Assembly: GCF_021412625.1 (NCBI RefSeq)
Contig: NZ_JAKCFI010000001.1
Coordinates: 434,001 to 498,000 of the forward strand
Length of the DNA stretch: 64,000 nucleotides
Direction of reading: 5' to 3'
DNA from: Myxococcus stipitatus
GTDB taxonomy: Bacteria > Myxococcota > Myxococcia > Myxococcales > Myxococcaceae
The notes beneath the pieces were generated by a model that ran no database searches, was not told the DNA's origin, and worked only from the letters and a program-made list of their open reading frames with translations. Both the position numbers and the translations under genes were made by a program. Positions 27,553-36,060 of the stretch are shown here, in pieces (the stretch's first letter is position 1; every line of letters begins with the position of its first letter).

Positions 27553-28872
27553 GTGCGCCTCCGCGTGTCCGCAACCACTTCCTCGCCGTCGTCTCCTGCT
27601 CGCCTCGGGCTCTGGCATTGGGTCGCCTTCGTCGTGGGCGTGACGCCCCTGGTGGTCTACGCGTTCTCCCCGCGCGTCGGTGACCTGGACCTCTACTTCA
27701 AGACGGCGAGGGCCTTCCTCGCCGGCGCGACGCCCAACCAGGACTTCCGCTTCGAGTATCCGCCGTACGCGCTGCTGTGGTTCGTCCCGGCCGCGTGGCT
27801 GCGCGCCACGCAGTGGGAGTTCGTGCCCGTCTTCGGGCTCCAGCTGGCGTTCCTGGATGGGTTCATCAAGTGGGTGCTGCTGGTGGAGGGCGCGCGGCGA
27901 TGGGGGCGCACGTGGCGCTCGTTCGTGCCATGCGTGGCGTACTCGCTGACGTCGTGGGCGGCGGCGCTCTACTACCTCAAGCGCTACGACCTCATCCCCG
28001 CGACCCTGACGATGGTCGCGCTGCTGGCGCTCTGCCGCAGGCGCGACACGCTGGCGGGGCTGGCGCTGGCGGTGGGCGTGGTGACGAAGCTGTATCCGGT
28101 GGTGCTGGTGCCCCTGGCGCTGGTGGTCTGCTGGAGGCGCGGCACGTTGACCCGGCTGTGGGTGGGGCTGACGCTGGGCGTGGCGCCGCTGCTGCCGCTG
28201 AGCCTGGTGTGGCCGTGGTGGGGCTTCGCGAGTTTCCATGTCGACCGGGGCCTCCAGGTGGAGTCGCTCGGGGCGTCGCTGTTGTGGGCCGCCCAGCAGC
28301 TGGGGCTCGTCCACGGCGTGACGTGGGTACACGCGCCGGCGGCGTACGAGCTCCATGGCGTGCTGGCGCAGGGCGTGCGGGTGGTGTGCCGGTGGCTGTG
28401 GGTGCTGGGCTCGCTGGGGATGGCCGCGGTGGGGATGTGGTCGGTGCATCGCCGCCAGCCGGAGCAGGTGGAGGACCTGGCGCGGCTGGTGCTCGGGCCG
28501 CTGGTGGTCTTCATCATCCTCAACCCGGTGCTCAGCCCCCAGTTCCTCACCTGGGTGATGGGCGCGGCGGCGCTGGCGCTGTTGTCCGGCTCGCGCACGG
28601 TGCCGGTGCTCATCCTCGCGGCGGCCATCCTCTCCCGCGGCGTCTTCGTGGGCGCGTCGTACCGCACGGGGCTGGGCGGCCCCCAGACGCTGCTGCTGCT
28701 GCTGCGCAATGGCATGCTGTTCGTCGCCGGGTGCCTGCTGCTGCGCGACACCCTGCGCCGAGCGAGCGCGCGCAAGGTGCCGGCGGGCCACCCGCCGCCG
28801 GTGGCCTACCTGCCCCTGCCGATGGAGGCGGCCGGGGCCCCCGACGCCGGTGGCGCGACTCAGCGGCGGTAG
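27553..28872 (+). CDS. GT87-like integral membrane protein
   Basis: 439 residues from a GTG start with about 9-11 membrane helices. An acidic first loop ([20 protein letters not shown]) is followed by [19 protein letters not shown], the arrangement of DUF2029/GT87 polyprenol-phosphate-mannose-dependent mannosyltransferases, in which early aspartates in the periplasmic loop are catalytic. [19 protein letters not shown] and [13 protein letters not shown] are also typical. It probably transfers a sugar from a lipid carrier on the outer face of the inner membrane. It overlaps the convergent amidohydrolase end by 13 bases. Confidence 0.7.
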   Translation: MRLRVSATTSSPSSPARLGLWHWVAFVVGVTPLVVYAFSPRVGDLDLYFKTARAFLAGATPNQDFRFEYPPYALLWFVPAAWLRATQWEFVPVFGLQLAFLDGFIKWVLLVEGARRWGRTWRSFVPCVAYSLTSWAAALYYLKRYDLIPATLTMVALLALCRRRDTLAGLALAVGVVTKLYPVVLVPLALVVCWRRGTLTRLWVGLTLGVAPLLPLSLVWPWWGFASFHVDRGLQVESLGASLLWAAQQLGLVHGVTWVHAPAAYELHGVLAQGVRVVCRWLWVLGSLGMAAVGMWSVHRRQPEQVEDLARLVLGPLVVFIILNPVLSPQFLTWVMGAAALALLSGSRTVPVLILAAAILSRGVFVGASYRTGLGGPQTLLLLLRNGMLFVAGCLLLRDTLRRASARKVPAGHPPPVAYLPLPMEAAGAPDAGGATQRR

Positions 28873-30140
28873 AGCACGCCGCCCTTCATCACCCAGCGCA
28901 CCCGGCGCAGCGCGGTGATGTCGCGCGTCGGGTCGCCCTCGATGGCGGCGAGGTCCGCGAGGAGCCCGGCCTTCACCTGGCCGAGGCGGTCGTCGAGGTG
29001 GAGCATGCGCGCGTTGCCGGAGGTCGCGGCCTGGAGCGCCTGGGCGGGGCTCATGCCGTACTCCACCATCAGCTCCAGCTCGCGCGCGTTGTCCCCGTGC
29101 GCGAAGACGCCCGAGTCACCACCCGCGCACATGGGGACACCCGCGGCGAGGGCGGCGCGGAAGCTGGCGCGCTTCTCCTGGAGGAGCGCGGGCTCCGGGT
29201 CCACGCCCTTCCGGTAGCCCCGGTAGCGGAAGACGGCGTCGCTGGCGGCGAGCGTGGAGCACAGGAAGACGCCCTTCTGGGCCATGAGGCGGAAGACCTC
29301 CGGTGTGCCGCCATCGCCGTGCTCGATGCTCTCCGCCCCCGCGAGCACGGCGCGGCGCATGCCTTCGGGCGTGCTGCTGTGGACGGCTACCGGGCGCCCG
29401 CCGTCGCGGGCGGTGGCGACGATGCGCTGCATCTCCTCGAGGGAGAAGGTGGGCCTCGCCTCGCCGTTGGGTCCCCAGCGGTAGTCGCCATACACCTTGA
29501 TCCAATCCGCGCCTCGGCCCATCTGTCCGCGCACGGCGCGAATCAGCGCGTCGACGCCGTCCGCCTCCTCCGCGCCCTGGGGGACGTGCCATTCGGGCGC
29601 GAAGCCCTTGGGGCCGTAGCTGCCGGTGGCCACCAGCGCGCGTGTCACCACCAGCAGGCGGGGGCCTGGGATGAGGCCCTTCTGGATGGCCTGCTTGAGG
29701 CCGACGTCCGCCTCGGCGGCGCCCTCGGTCCCCAGGTCCCGCGCGGTGGTGAACCCCGCGAGCAGCGTCTGCCGCGCGTGCTGGGTGGCGCGGACGATGC
29801 GCACGGTGAGGGGCTCCTCGAGGACCTGGTCGTTCCAGCTCGCCTCGTCGTATGGGTGGAGCAGCATGTGCGAGTGGCCCTCGATGAGACCGGGCACGAG
29901 CGTGGTGTCGGGCAGGTCGAGCACCTCCGTGCCCTCCGGGGGCTTCACCGTCGCCGCCGGGCCCGCGCTCACGATGCGCTCTCCCGTCACCAGGACCGCC
30001 CAGCCTTCATGCGGCCTGGGGGTGACGCCATCGAAGACCCGTGCGGGGCGCAGCAGGTAGGACCTGGGGGCGGGCGCCGCGGGCTGCTGGGCGCTGGCAA
30101 CCGCGGAGAGGGTGATGAGTGTGAGGAGGAGGGAGCGCAT
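28860..30140 (-). CDS. secreted amidohydrolase-family protein
   Basis: 426 residues with a Sec signal peptide ([19 protein letters not shown]). The metal centre is readable: [10 protein letters not shown] (HxH), a likely carboxylated lysine in WIKVYGDY, histidines in [12 protein letters not shown] and ESIEHGDGG, and the aspartate in [13 protein letters not shown]. This is the prolidase/imidazolonepropionase-like branch of exported amidohydrolases. The likely site is the periplasm and the substrate may be a dipeptide or cyclic amide. No operon partner is evident. Confidence 0.84.
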   Translation of the reverse strand: MRSLLLTLITLSAVASAQQPAAPAPRSYLLRPARVFDGVTPRPHEGWAVLVTGERIVSAGPAATVKPPEGTEVLDLPDTTLVPGLIEGHSHMLLHPYDEASWNDQVLEEPLTVRIVRATQHARQTLLAGFTTARDLGTEGAAEADVGLKQAIQKGLIPGPRLLVVTRALVATGSYGPKGFAPEWHVPQGAEEADGVDALIRAVRGQMGRGADWIKVYGDYRWGPNGEARPTFSLEEMQRIVATARDGGRPVAVHSSTPEGMRRAVLAGAESIEHGDGGTPEVFRLMAQKGVFLCSTLAASDAVFRYRGYRKGVDPEPALLQEKRASFRAALAAGVPMCAGGDSGVFAHGDNARELELMVEYGMSPAQALQAATSGNARMLHLDDRLGQVKAGLLADLAAIEGDPTRDITALRRVRWVMKGGVLYRR

Positions 30141-30237
30141 GGGCGGATGGGGAAGGAGGGCAGCCGCGATGATGGCTCACGGGCGGGCGAGCCGTCACTC
30201 CGCCGGTCCGTGGGCGGACGGACGAGGGGTGTCCGCC

Positions 30238-30256
30238 GAGCGACGCTCGGTCGCTC
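30238..30256. promoter_or_regulatory. dyad upstream of small gene at 30299
   Basis: GAGCGAC and GTCGCTC, perfect 7-base arms around GCTCG, lie in the 158-base spacer between the secreted amidohydrolase and the divergent small gene. It overlaps a second shorter dyad. Operator or leader hairpin, undecided. Confidence 0.3.
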
Positions 30257-30298
30257 CGAGGCGCTGCGGGCGGGTGGGGTGGTCGTTAATGAGGGGGC

Positions 30299-30607
30299 AT
30301 GAACCGCAACCCAGGCGTGACGGCGCTGCTCCCCGTGGAGGTCGAGTTCCAGAAGGAGAAGGCGCAGGGGCTGCGGCGCACCGGTGAGAAGCTGGAGCAG
30401 GCGCTCGCGGCGCTGGCGAGCGCGGAGCACGCCCTGGGGCCGGTGGGGGCTCCGGGGCGGGCCGCGCGGTTGCTGCGCTACACCGAGCTGCGCCAGGAGG
30501 CGGAGCGGCAGCGCTGGTACCTGATGGTGCAGCGCGAGGCGTGCGGCATGCGCAACCACACCGAACTGGACCTGTTGTTCCCGATGCCGCCCCGCGTCTG
30601 GGAGTGA
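30299..30607 (+). CDS. small helical protein of unknown function
   Basis: 102 residues, strongly helical and charged (EFQKEKAQGLRRTGEKLEQA, RYTELRQEAERQRWYLMVQR), probably a short coiled coil, ending MPPRVWE. No signal peptide or membrane segment. Codon usage fits the genome and a GAGGGGG stretch directly precedes the ATG. Convergent with the DUF423 gene, seven bases apart. Confidence 0.6.
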   Translation: MNRNPGVTALLPVEVEFQKEKAQGLRRTGEKLEQALAALASAEHALGPVGAPGRAARLLRYTELRQEAERQRWYLMVQREACGMRNHTELDLLFPMPPRVWE

Positions 30608-30614
30608 GCCGGGG

Positions 30615-30989
30615 TCAGGGGGCGGAGCGCCAGGCGGCGATGGCGAGCAGGACCCAGCCGACGAGGAAGCCGGTGCCGCCCAGCGGGGTGATGGCCCCGA
30701 GCGCGCGGACGCCCGAGAGCGCGAGCGCGTAGAGGCTGCCGGAGAAGAGGACGATGCCCACGAGCATGGCCCAGCCGGCTCCGGAGAGGAGGGAGGAGGG
30801 GCGCAGGGTGCCGAAGAGGCCCACGGCCACCAGTCCGAGCGCGTGGTACATGTGGTAGCGCGCGCCGGTCTCGAAGATGACCAGGAGGTCGGGGGAGAGG
30901 CGGGCCTTGAGGCCATGCGCGCCGAATGCGCCCGCCGCCACCGCCAGGAACGCGTTCACCGCACCGAGGACGAGCCACCACCGCATCAT
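30615..30989 (-). CDS. DUF423-family inner membrane protein
   Basis: 124 residues with four membrane helices. The opening GAVNAFLAVAAGAFGAHGLK and the later FETGARYHMYHALGLVAVG and LFSGSLYALALSG are the diagnostic stretches of the YgdD/DUF423 family. Role unknown. The ATG at 30989 is followed directly by a second ATG; an AAAGG element precedes it. Confidence 0.88.
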   Translation of the reverse strand: MMRWWLVLGAVNAFLAVAAGAFGAHGLKARLSPDLLVIFETGARYHMYHALGLVAVGLFGTLRPSSLLSGAGWAMLVGIVLFSGSLYALALSGVRALGAITPLGGTGFLVGWVLLAIAAWRSAP

Positions 30990-31082
30990 CGAGCGCCTTT
31001 CATCGGAAGTCCGACTGATGCACGCTACACCGCCGTTGACGGAGCGTCCCGGCCGACGTGAACTCCGGTCGCTCCCTCCCGA

Positions 31083-31736
31083 ATGACATCCCCCACTTTT
31101 ACTCCTTCCCCCGAGCCGCTTCCCTTCGAGCTGCGTCCGTCCTCCATCCAGGGCACGGGCGCGTTCGCCACCCGCCGCATCCCCAAGGGGGCGCGCATCA
31201 TCGAGTACATCGGTGAGCGCATCACCCAGGAGCAGGCCGACCTCCGTTACGACGACGAGGCGATGGGACGGCACCACACCTTCCTCTTCAACCTGGACAA
31301 CAAGACGGTGCTCGACGCGGGCACCCTGCACAACGAGTCGCGGTACATCAACCACTCGTGTGAGCCCAACTGCGAGGCGCTCATCGAGAAGGGACACATC
31401 TACATCTTCGCCCGCCGCGCCATCGCCGAGGGCGAGGAGCTGGTCTACGACTACGCCTACGAGCGCACGCCGGACATGGGACCGGAGTCGGAGGCCCTGT
31501 ACGTCTGCAAGTGCGGCTCTGCCCGGTGCCGGGGCACCATCCTCGCCCCCGAGAAGAAGGCCCCCGCCCGGAAGAAGAAGGCCCCGGCGAAGAAGAAGTC
31601 CGGCGTGAAGAAGGCGGACGCCAGGGCCGCGAAGAAGACGCGGGGCAAGAAGGGCGCTCCCGAGAAGCGCGCGACGAAGAAGGCCGGGGGGCGGAAGAAG
31701 GCCGCCTCGGGCGGTCGCAAGCGCTCCGGGCGCTGA
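31083..31736 (+). CDS. SET-domain lysine methyltransferase with H1-like tail
   Basis: 217 residues. Residues about 15-140 form a SET domain: GTGAFATRRIPKGARIIEYI, the SAM/active-site RYINHSCEPNCEA and the closing GEELVYDYAYE. A post-SET-like cysteine cluster follows (CKCGSARCRG), as in eukaryotic protein lysine methyltransferases. From about 155 to the end the chain is almost only Lys, Ala, Arg, Gly and Pro (KKAPARKKKAPAKKKSG), like histone H1 or bacterial H1-like nucleoid proteins. This suggests a DNA- or nucleoid-associated methyltransferase, or one carrying its own tail as substrate (inference). No neighbouring gene explains it. Confidence 0.88.
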   Translation: MTSPTFTPSPEPLPFELRPSSIQGTGAFATRRIPKGARIIEYIGERITQEQADLRYDDEAMGRHHTFLFNLDNKTVLDAGTLHNESRYINHSCEPNCEALIEKGHIYIFARRAIAEGEELVYDYAYERTPDMGPESEALYVCKCGSARCRGTILAPEKKAPARKKKAPAKKKSGVKKADARAAKKTRGKKGAPEKRATKKAGGRKKAASGGRKRSGR

Positions 31737-31768
31737 GCCCTCGTATCAGGACGTCCCGTTGCCAGGAC

Positions 31769-31792
31769 CCACGGTTCTCTCTCGAACCGTGG
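31769..31792. terminator. hairpin between convergent SET and lipoprotein genes
   Basis: Perfect 9-base arms CCACGGTTC and GAACCGTGG (31769-31777, 31784-31792), extended by GGAC/GTCC with one bulge, lie between the SET gene stop (31736) and the convergent lipoprotein stop (31843). A bidirectional terminator is the simplest reading, although no T-run is present. Confidence 0.55.
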
Positions 31793-31842
31793 AGTCCGGG
31801 CCCCTCCTCGTGACGGTGTCCGGACCCGGACGTCACGTCGAT

Positions 31843-32145
31843 TCAGTCCTGGCCTGGAGGGCACGCGGGCAACATGGCCGGGACCTTGTAGGGGGGCTGC
31901 TCGCCAATCCAGCGATAGGCCCGTCCACACTCACAAATGCCCTCTCCCTTCCAGGTCTTGTGGGAGGGCTCGTCGTACCCGGTGTCCCGACAGGCCGTCG
32001 TGCAGGGCACCGGGTCGTCCGCCAGGGACATCTCCCGGGTCGAGACACCGGCAGGTGTCCGCGTGAGGTCGGGCTCGGCTCCGCCACAGCCCGCCGTGAA
32101 GCCTGACATGCACAGCCACACGGTGATGCCTGGGTTCAAACGCAT
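31843..32145 (-). CDS. small cysteine-rich lipoprotein
   Basis: 100 residues. A signal peptide ends in the lipobox FTAGC near residue 20, so it is probably anchored in the envelope. The mature part has five or six cysteines (CTTACRDTG, ICECGRAYRW, LPACPPGQD), suggesting disulfides in the periplasm or at the surface. An AAGGAGA ribosome binding site lies just before the ATG. Function unknown. Confidence 0.68.
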   Translation of the reverse strand: MRLNPGITVWLCMSGFTAGCGGAEPDLTRTPAGVSTREMSLADDPVPCTTACRDTGYDEPSHKTWKGEGICECGRAYRWIGEQPPYKVPAMLPACPPGQD

Positions 32146-32308
32146 GGTGTCTCCTTGGGGGCCGCGCTGGCTTGGGTTGACGGAGATTGCTGAGAGTGTG
32201 AGCAGGGTTCCATGGGGCGGCGGTCGACGGGCGAGGTCTGTTCCCGAGACGTGGTGGGGGGCATGCGGCGCTCGAACGGGCCATCGACGTCCGGCGTAGA
32301 GTGACGGC

Positions 32309-33256
32309 ATGAACGACGTCCTCTCCTTCCTGGTGACCGGGGCTGTCGAGCCCCCCGTGCTGGACTCGGTCGATGGGTGGTGGCGCCAGCATCTGGAGCT
32401 GGCTCGGCGCTTCTCCGTCCCCGCCGACCTGGCGCTGGCGGGAGGCTTCCGCGCGGATCGGCTCGGGTTCGCCTTCGCCTCGGGCTATCACGCGGCGCAT
32501 CGCGCCCTGTTCCCCGGGCTCCCCGAGGACCGACCCACCGCGCTCTGCGCCACGGAGTCCACGGGCGCGCACCCCGCGGCCATCCAGACGCGCCTGTCGC
32601 GCGAGGAGGGCCCGTGGACGCTGTCGGGTGAGAAGTCTTTCGTCACGCTGGGGACGAGCGCGGAGCTGCTCCTCGTGGTGGCGACGGAAGGACAGGACGC
32701 GCAGGGGCGCAATCGCTTGCGTCTGGTCGCCGTGGATTCGAAGCGCGCGGGAGTCCACGTTGCGCCGTTGCCGGAGCTGCCCTTCGTGCCCGAGGTTCCT
32801 CACGCGGAGGTGTGGTTCGAGGACGTTCGGGTCGCGCCGGAGGAGGTGCTTCCTGGCGATGGATACGCTCGGTACTTGAAGCCGTTCCGCACCGTGGAGG
32901 ACAGCCATGTCCACCTCGCGGTGCTCGGGTGGCTCCTCCAGGTCGGGCGGCGGAGTGGCTGGCCGGATGCCGTGCGCGAGGAGTTGCTCGCGCTCGCGGT
33001 CATGATGCGGGGCGTCTCGCTCGCGGACCCGGCGGCGGTGGCGACCCACCTCGCGCTCGGAGGGGCGCTCGAGATGACTCGTGGGGCGTTGGAGCGATGC
33101 GAGCCATTGTGGGCTTCCGTCGATGCGGCCACTCGCGAGCGTTGGGAGAGGGACCGACGGCTGTTGGGCGTCGCGGGGAAGGTGCGCGCGAAGCGATTGG
33201 AGGCCGCGAGGGCGCGCCTCTCCGGGGGCTCGTCGGAGGGCTCGTCCTTGGTTTGA
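32309..33256 (+). CDS. short acyl-CoA dehydrogenase-like protein
   Basis: 315 residues, against about 380 for standard acyl-CoA dehydrogenases. The middle beta domain is recognisable: ALCATESTGAHPAA, PWTLSGEKSFVTLG (flavin-binding region) and AEVWFEDVRVAPEEVLPG. The N-terminal helical domain is shortened, and the C-terminal bundle lacks the usual FAD-contacting Arg-Gln helix motif and a clear catalytic base. It may be a degenerate or specialised flavoprotein, as seen in some secondary metabolism pathways. Confidence 0.72.
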   Translation: MNDVLSFLVTGAVEPPVLDSVDGWWRQHLELARRFSVPADLALAGGFRADRLGFAFASGYHAAHRALFPGLPEDRPTALCATESTGAHPAAIQTRLSREEGPWTLSGEKSFVTLGTSAELLLVVATEGQDAQGRNRLRLVAVDSKRAGVHVAPLPELPFVPEVPHAEVWFEDVRVAPEEVLPGDGYARYLKPFRTVEDSHVHLAVLGWLLQVGRRSGWPDAVREELLALAVMMRGVSLADPAAVATHLALGGALEMTRGALERCEPLWASVDAATRERWERDRRLLGVAGKVRAKRLEAARARLSGGSSEGSSLV

Positions 33257-33430
33257 CGCTGGCCCGCCGTCGAGGACGGGCTGCCCCGAGGCTCGTGGAT
33301 TCTCCTCAGGTCGCCTTCAACTCATGTCCCTCGGGAGCGTTCAGGGACACGCGGGCTCCATGTCGTGTCGGGCTCCTCTGGTAGTGCTGGCTCGGGCTCA
33401 TGGGGTCGAGTCCAGAACCGGAGGACAAGG

Positions 33431-34563
33431 ATGCGCGCGAGAGTGGGCGGCTGGCTGGTGCTGGCGCTTGTCTTGACGGGGTGCTCGACCCCACGGCTGG
33501 TGCGTCTGGACACGGGGCACGGTCGTGCGCTCGTGCATGCTCCCTCCAGCGAGGAGGGCGCCGAACTCGTCGAACTGGATGCCGACGAGTTCGAGGCGGC
33601 GGTGGTGGAACTCGCGCGGGACGTGAGGCCATTCGCCAATCCCTTGCGGGAGGCCCGTCAGCGCTTCGGAGTCCCCGAGAGAGGTGGAGTGTATGTGTAT
33701 CAGCCTCGGGGGCCACGGCTCCTGCCTCAGGGCGAGGAGACTGACCCGGATGGGCCGCGCTTGTTGGAGACCTACGCGGACGATGAGCTGACGCGGGCGT
33801 ATGGCCGTTGGTGCGAGCGCAAGCGTCAGCCCGGAGATTGCCTGCGTCTGTTGGCGGAGGGCCCGCTGCTGGCGAGCGATGGGAAGTACTCGCTGGCGAT
33901 GGCCCTCGCCATGGAGTCGGTCTGGGAGGAGACGGCGGAGGCGTTGGAGGACATGGCCGACCCGAGGCGGGGAAAGCGTACGGGGAAGTCCTGGGGGAGA
34001 ACGCGGCGCGCATCTTCGTGATGCTGGCGACGGCGGCCATCGGCAATACGGTGGGGCTCGCGGCGAAGGCGCCGAGTTTGCCGGGCTCGGCGCAGGCGGC
34101 GGTCGCGGTGGAAGCCCAGGCGGGCTACGCGTATGCGGCCATGGGGGGAGTGCGGTCCGTGGCGATGACGGCCGAGGGCTTCACCATCGCGCTGGCGCCC
34201 AATGCGCTCGCCATGGCGAGCCGTGGAACGCAGAGTGGCGGCACGCGAGAGCACCACATCGCGACCGACAAGAACAGCATCTCCGTCGCGCGAGGCGGGC
34301 CCTGGACTCCGCGGTTCAAGAGAATCTTCAAGAAGGCCGGGATGGAGCTGAAGGACCCCGAGAACATCGTGCCCATCCAGGGCCACAAGGGTCCCCATCC
34401 GCAGCGGTATCATGAGCTGGTCTTCCGACGGCTGGACAGCGCGACCGCACGCTGTCGCTCGGTGGAGGAGTGCCGCAAGGCCCTGACGAAGGCTCTCGAG
34501 CGGCTGGCCAAGGAAGCTGTAACGAAAGGGACGGACATCAACAGGTTCCTCACCGAACGGTAG
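33431..34563 (+). pseudogene. SitA-like lipoprotein toxin with AHH domain, frameshifted
   Basis: The first frame (33431-34021) starts with a lipoprotein signal (LALVLTGC) and a conserved-looking domain (VRLDTGHGRALVHA ... GRWCERKRQPGDCLRLLAEG), as in SitA toxins passed between kin by myxobacterial outer-membrane exchange. Near 33960-33975 coding shifts by -1 and continues in the second frame to 34563 with a hydrophobic linker and an AHH-nuclease-like end (REHHIATDKN, PWTPRFKRIFKKAG, GHKGPHPQRYHELV). A one-base deletion, programmed slippage or a sequencing error would all give this. The intact immunity gene follows 18 bases later. An AGGACAAGG site precedes the chosen ATG. Confidence 0.75.
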
Positions 34564-34581
34564 CAGCGATAGAACCGCGCC

Positions 34582-35154
34582 ATGTCGACCCGATTCTTCG
34601 ACCTCGCAGAGAACGTTCAGCCTGGGAGCTGGTCCCTGGGAGACCCCGAGAACGAACGAGGCGAGGAAGTGGAAGATCCTTGGAGCTTCCGCGCGGGGCG
34701 GCCCGTCCAGCGCCAAGACTCCCTCAAGGTGCCGGTCGACGAACCAGGCAAGGCGCTGGATTTCTCGACGGCGGGCGTGGGCGTGACGCCGGTGGTTCAT
34801 GTCAGGGTGGCCGAGATCTTCAAGGAACTGGCCCCGCATGACGTGCAGCTCATCCCCGTGGACATCCAGGGACACCCGGAACAGTTCCTCATCCTCGTGG
34901 CCACGAAGCTCATCCGCTGCATCGACGACGGAGCGTCCAAGGTGCAGCGCTGGGGGCTGGAGGATGGTCTGCCTGAGAAGGTCGGTCAGTATTACGCCGT
35001 CGATGACATGCGCATCGACCCCTCGAAGGTGGGCGACGCCAAGGTCTTCCGCACGGAAGGTTGGGACATCGCCCTCATCGTCTCCCAGGACATCAAGGAG
35101 GCGCTCGAGCGCGCGAAGGTCACCGGCGTGAAGTTCACCCCCGTGTCGAAATGA
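34582..35154 (+). CDS. Imm11-family immunity protein
   Basis: 190 residues. The stretches STRFFDLAENV, EDPWSFRAGRPVQ, DDVQLIPVD-like HDVQLIPVDIQGHPEQFLIL and IRCIDDGASKVQRW match what I know of the Imm11 (DUF1629) proteins abundant in myxobacteria and encoded beside polymorphic toxins. It should neutralise the AHH-type toxin encoded 18 bases upstream, protecting the producer and its kin. It has no signal peptide, so it acts in the cytoplasm where a nuclease toxin would arrive. The frame is intact although the toxin gene is broken. Confidence 0.82.
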   Translation: MSTRFFDLAENVQPGSWSLGDPENERGEEVEDPWSFRAGRPVQRQDSLKVPVDEPGKALDFSTAGVGVTPVVHVRVAEIFKELAPHDVQLIPVDIQGHPEQFLILVATKLIRCIDDGASKVQRWGLEDGLPEKVGQYYAVDDMRIDPSKVGDAKVFRTEGWDIALIVSQDIKEALERAKVTGVKFTPVSK

Positions 35155-35156
35155 AA

Positions 35157-35187
35157 AGGGCCGTGGTCCCGAGCGGACCACGACCCT
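35157..35187 (-). terminator. intrinsic terminator
   Basis: Arms AGGGCCGTGGTCC and GGACCACGACCCT (35157-35169, 35175-35187) pair with one mismatch around a 5-base loop. Read on the minus strand, the stem is followed by TTTT, so it serves as a rho-independent terminator for the gene at 35211-35939; it may also stop the convergent immunity transcript. Confidence 0.8.
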
Positions 35188-35210
35188 GGCACCACGAGGC
35201 GCCGCGGCCT

Positions 35211-35939
35211 TCAGTACCGGCCGCCGCCCACCGCCGAGACGATGGCGGAGAGGATGCGGTTCTCCACGCCCCACACGGCCTTGTTCAGGCCCTTGATGCC
35301 GGCGCCGCGCAGGTAGTCCGTGAAGTCGTGCAGCGCGGTGGAGCGCTGGAGGCCCTCGCCCCCGGCCGCGAAGAGCAGCGGCGTGTTCGGCGCTCCCGTC
35401 AGGCCCAGGTCCGGACAGGCCTCGGAGAGCTTCGCCGGGTCGATGCCCGTCGCCGCGGACAGCATCGCCACCGTGAACTTGTGCACCGGCAGCTCGCGCG
35501 CGTTCGGCACCTTCTTCAGCACCTTGGCCCGCGTCTCCGGGTCCGTGGCCAACTGGTCCAGCGTCACCTTGGACATCGCGATGAGCTGCTCGTTCGTCAC
35601 CTTCTTGCCGTCCAGGATGGCGCGGCCCAGCAGCGACGCGGGCGTGTCACCCTTGATGCTGATGTCGTTGCCCGGCACCTTCTGCATCCGCTCCCAGATG
35701 GCCTGCACCGCCTTGCCCACCTCGGTGTCCGGCCCGCCACGCCACGCGCCCGGCGTGGGCTGCGTCACCGCCGCCTGCGCCGGCGCCAGCTTCGCCTCGA
35801 AGGTGCTCAGCTGCGCGTGCCCCACCGCCGCCGCCTTCGCCGGCGCGGTCGCCTGCTGCGCGGCGTTCCGGGACGGAAGCTCGGCCGTCTGGGGGAGGTT
35901 CGAGGAGACGATGCGGGGGCGGCTGCGGATGGGGTCCAT
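35211..35939 (-). CDS. protein of unknown function
   Basis: 242 residues, soluble. A low-complexity Ala/Pro/Gln front (about 1-70) precedes a helical region with DTEVGKAVQAIWERMQKV, SLLGRAILDGKKVTNEQLIA and PNARELPVHKFTVAMLSAAT. It ends in a Gly-rich VSAVGGGRY. No signal peptide, membrane helix or known motif is visible. An intrinsic terminator follows it. The flexible front and helical body would suit a secreted or effector-like protein, but I have no firm evidence. Confidence 0.65.
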   Translation of the reverse strand: MDPIRSRPRIVSSNLPQTAELPSRNAAQQATAPAKAAAVGHAQLSTFEAKLAPAQAAVTQPTPGAWRGGPDTEVGKAVQAIWERMQKVPGNDISIKGDTPASLLGRAILDGKKVTNEQLIAMSKVTLDQLATDPETRAKVLKKVPNARELPVHKFTVAMLSAATGIDPAKLSEACPDLGLTGAPNTPLLFAAGGEGLQRSTALHDFTDYLRGAGIKGLNKAVWGVENRILSAIVSAVGGGRY

Positions 35940-36060
35940 GCTCAAGGGGCGTCTCCAAGGTCGACGAATCGCGGAATTATCGCAGGAAGCCGGTAAAGGT
36001 TGTGCCTCGGTGGACGCAACGGCCGTGCACTCCTCGCGAGGGCCGCTATGGTGCGCCCCC

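Noticed and set aside
28860-28872. Overlap of convergent GT87-like and amidohydrolase genes as a possible frame error
   Set aside because: Both ends keep normal codon usage to their stops, and short convergent overlaps recur in this window (for example 39199-39218).
31560-31730. Low-complexity AAG-rich DNA at the end of the SET gene as a simple repeat
   Set aside because: It is a coding Lys/Ala/Arg tail in frame with the SET domain and uses GC-biased codons, so it is annotated as part of the gene.
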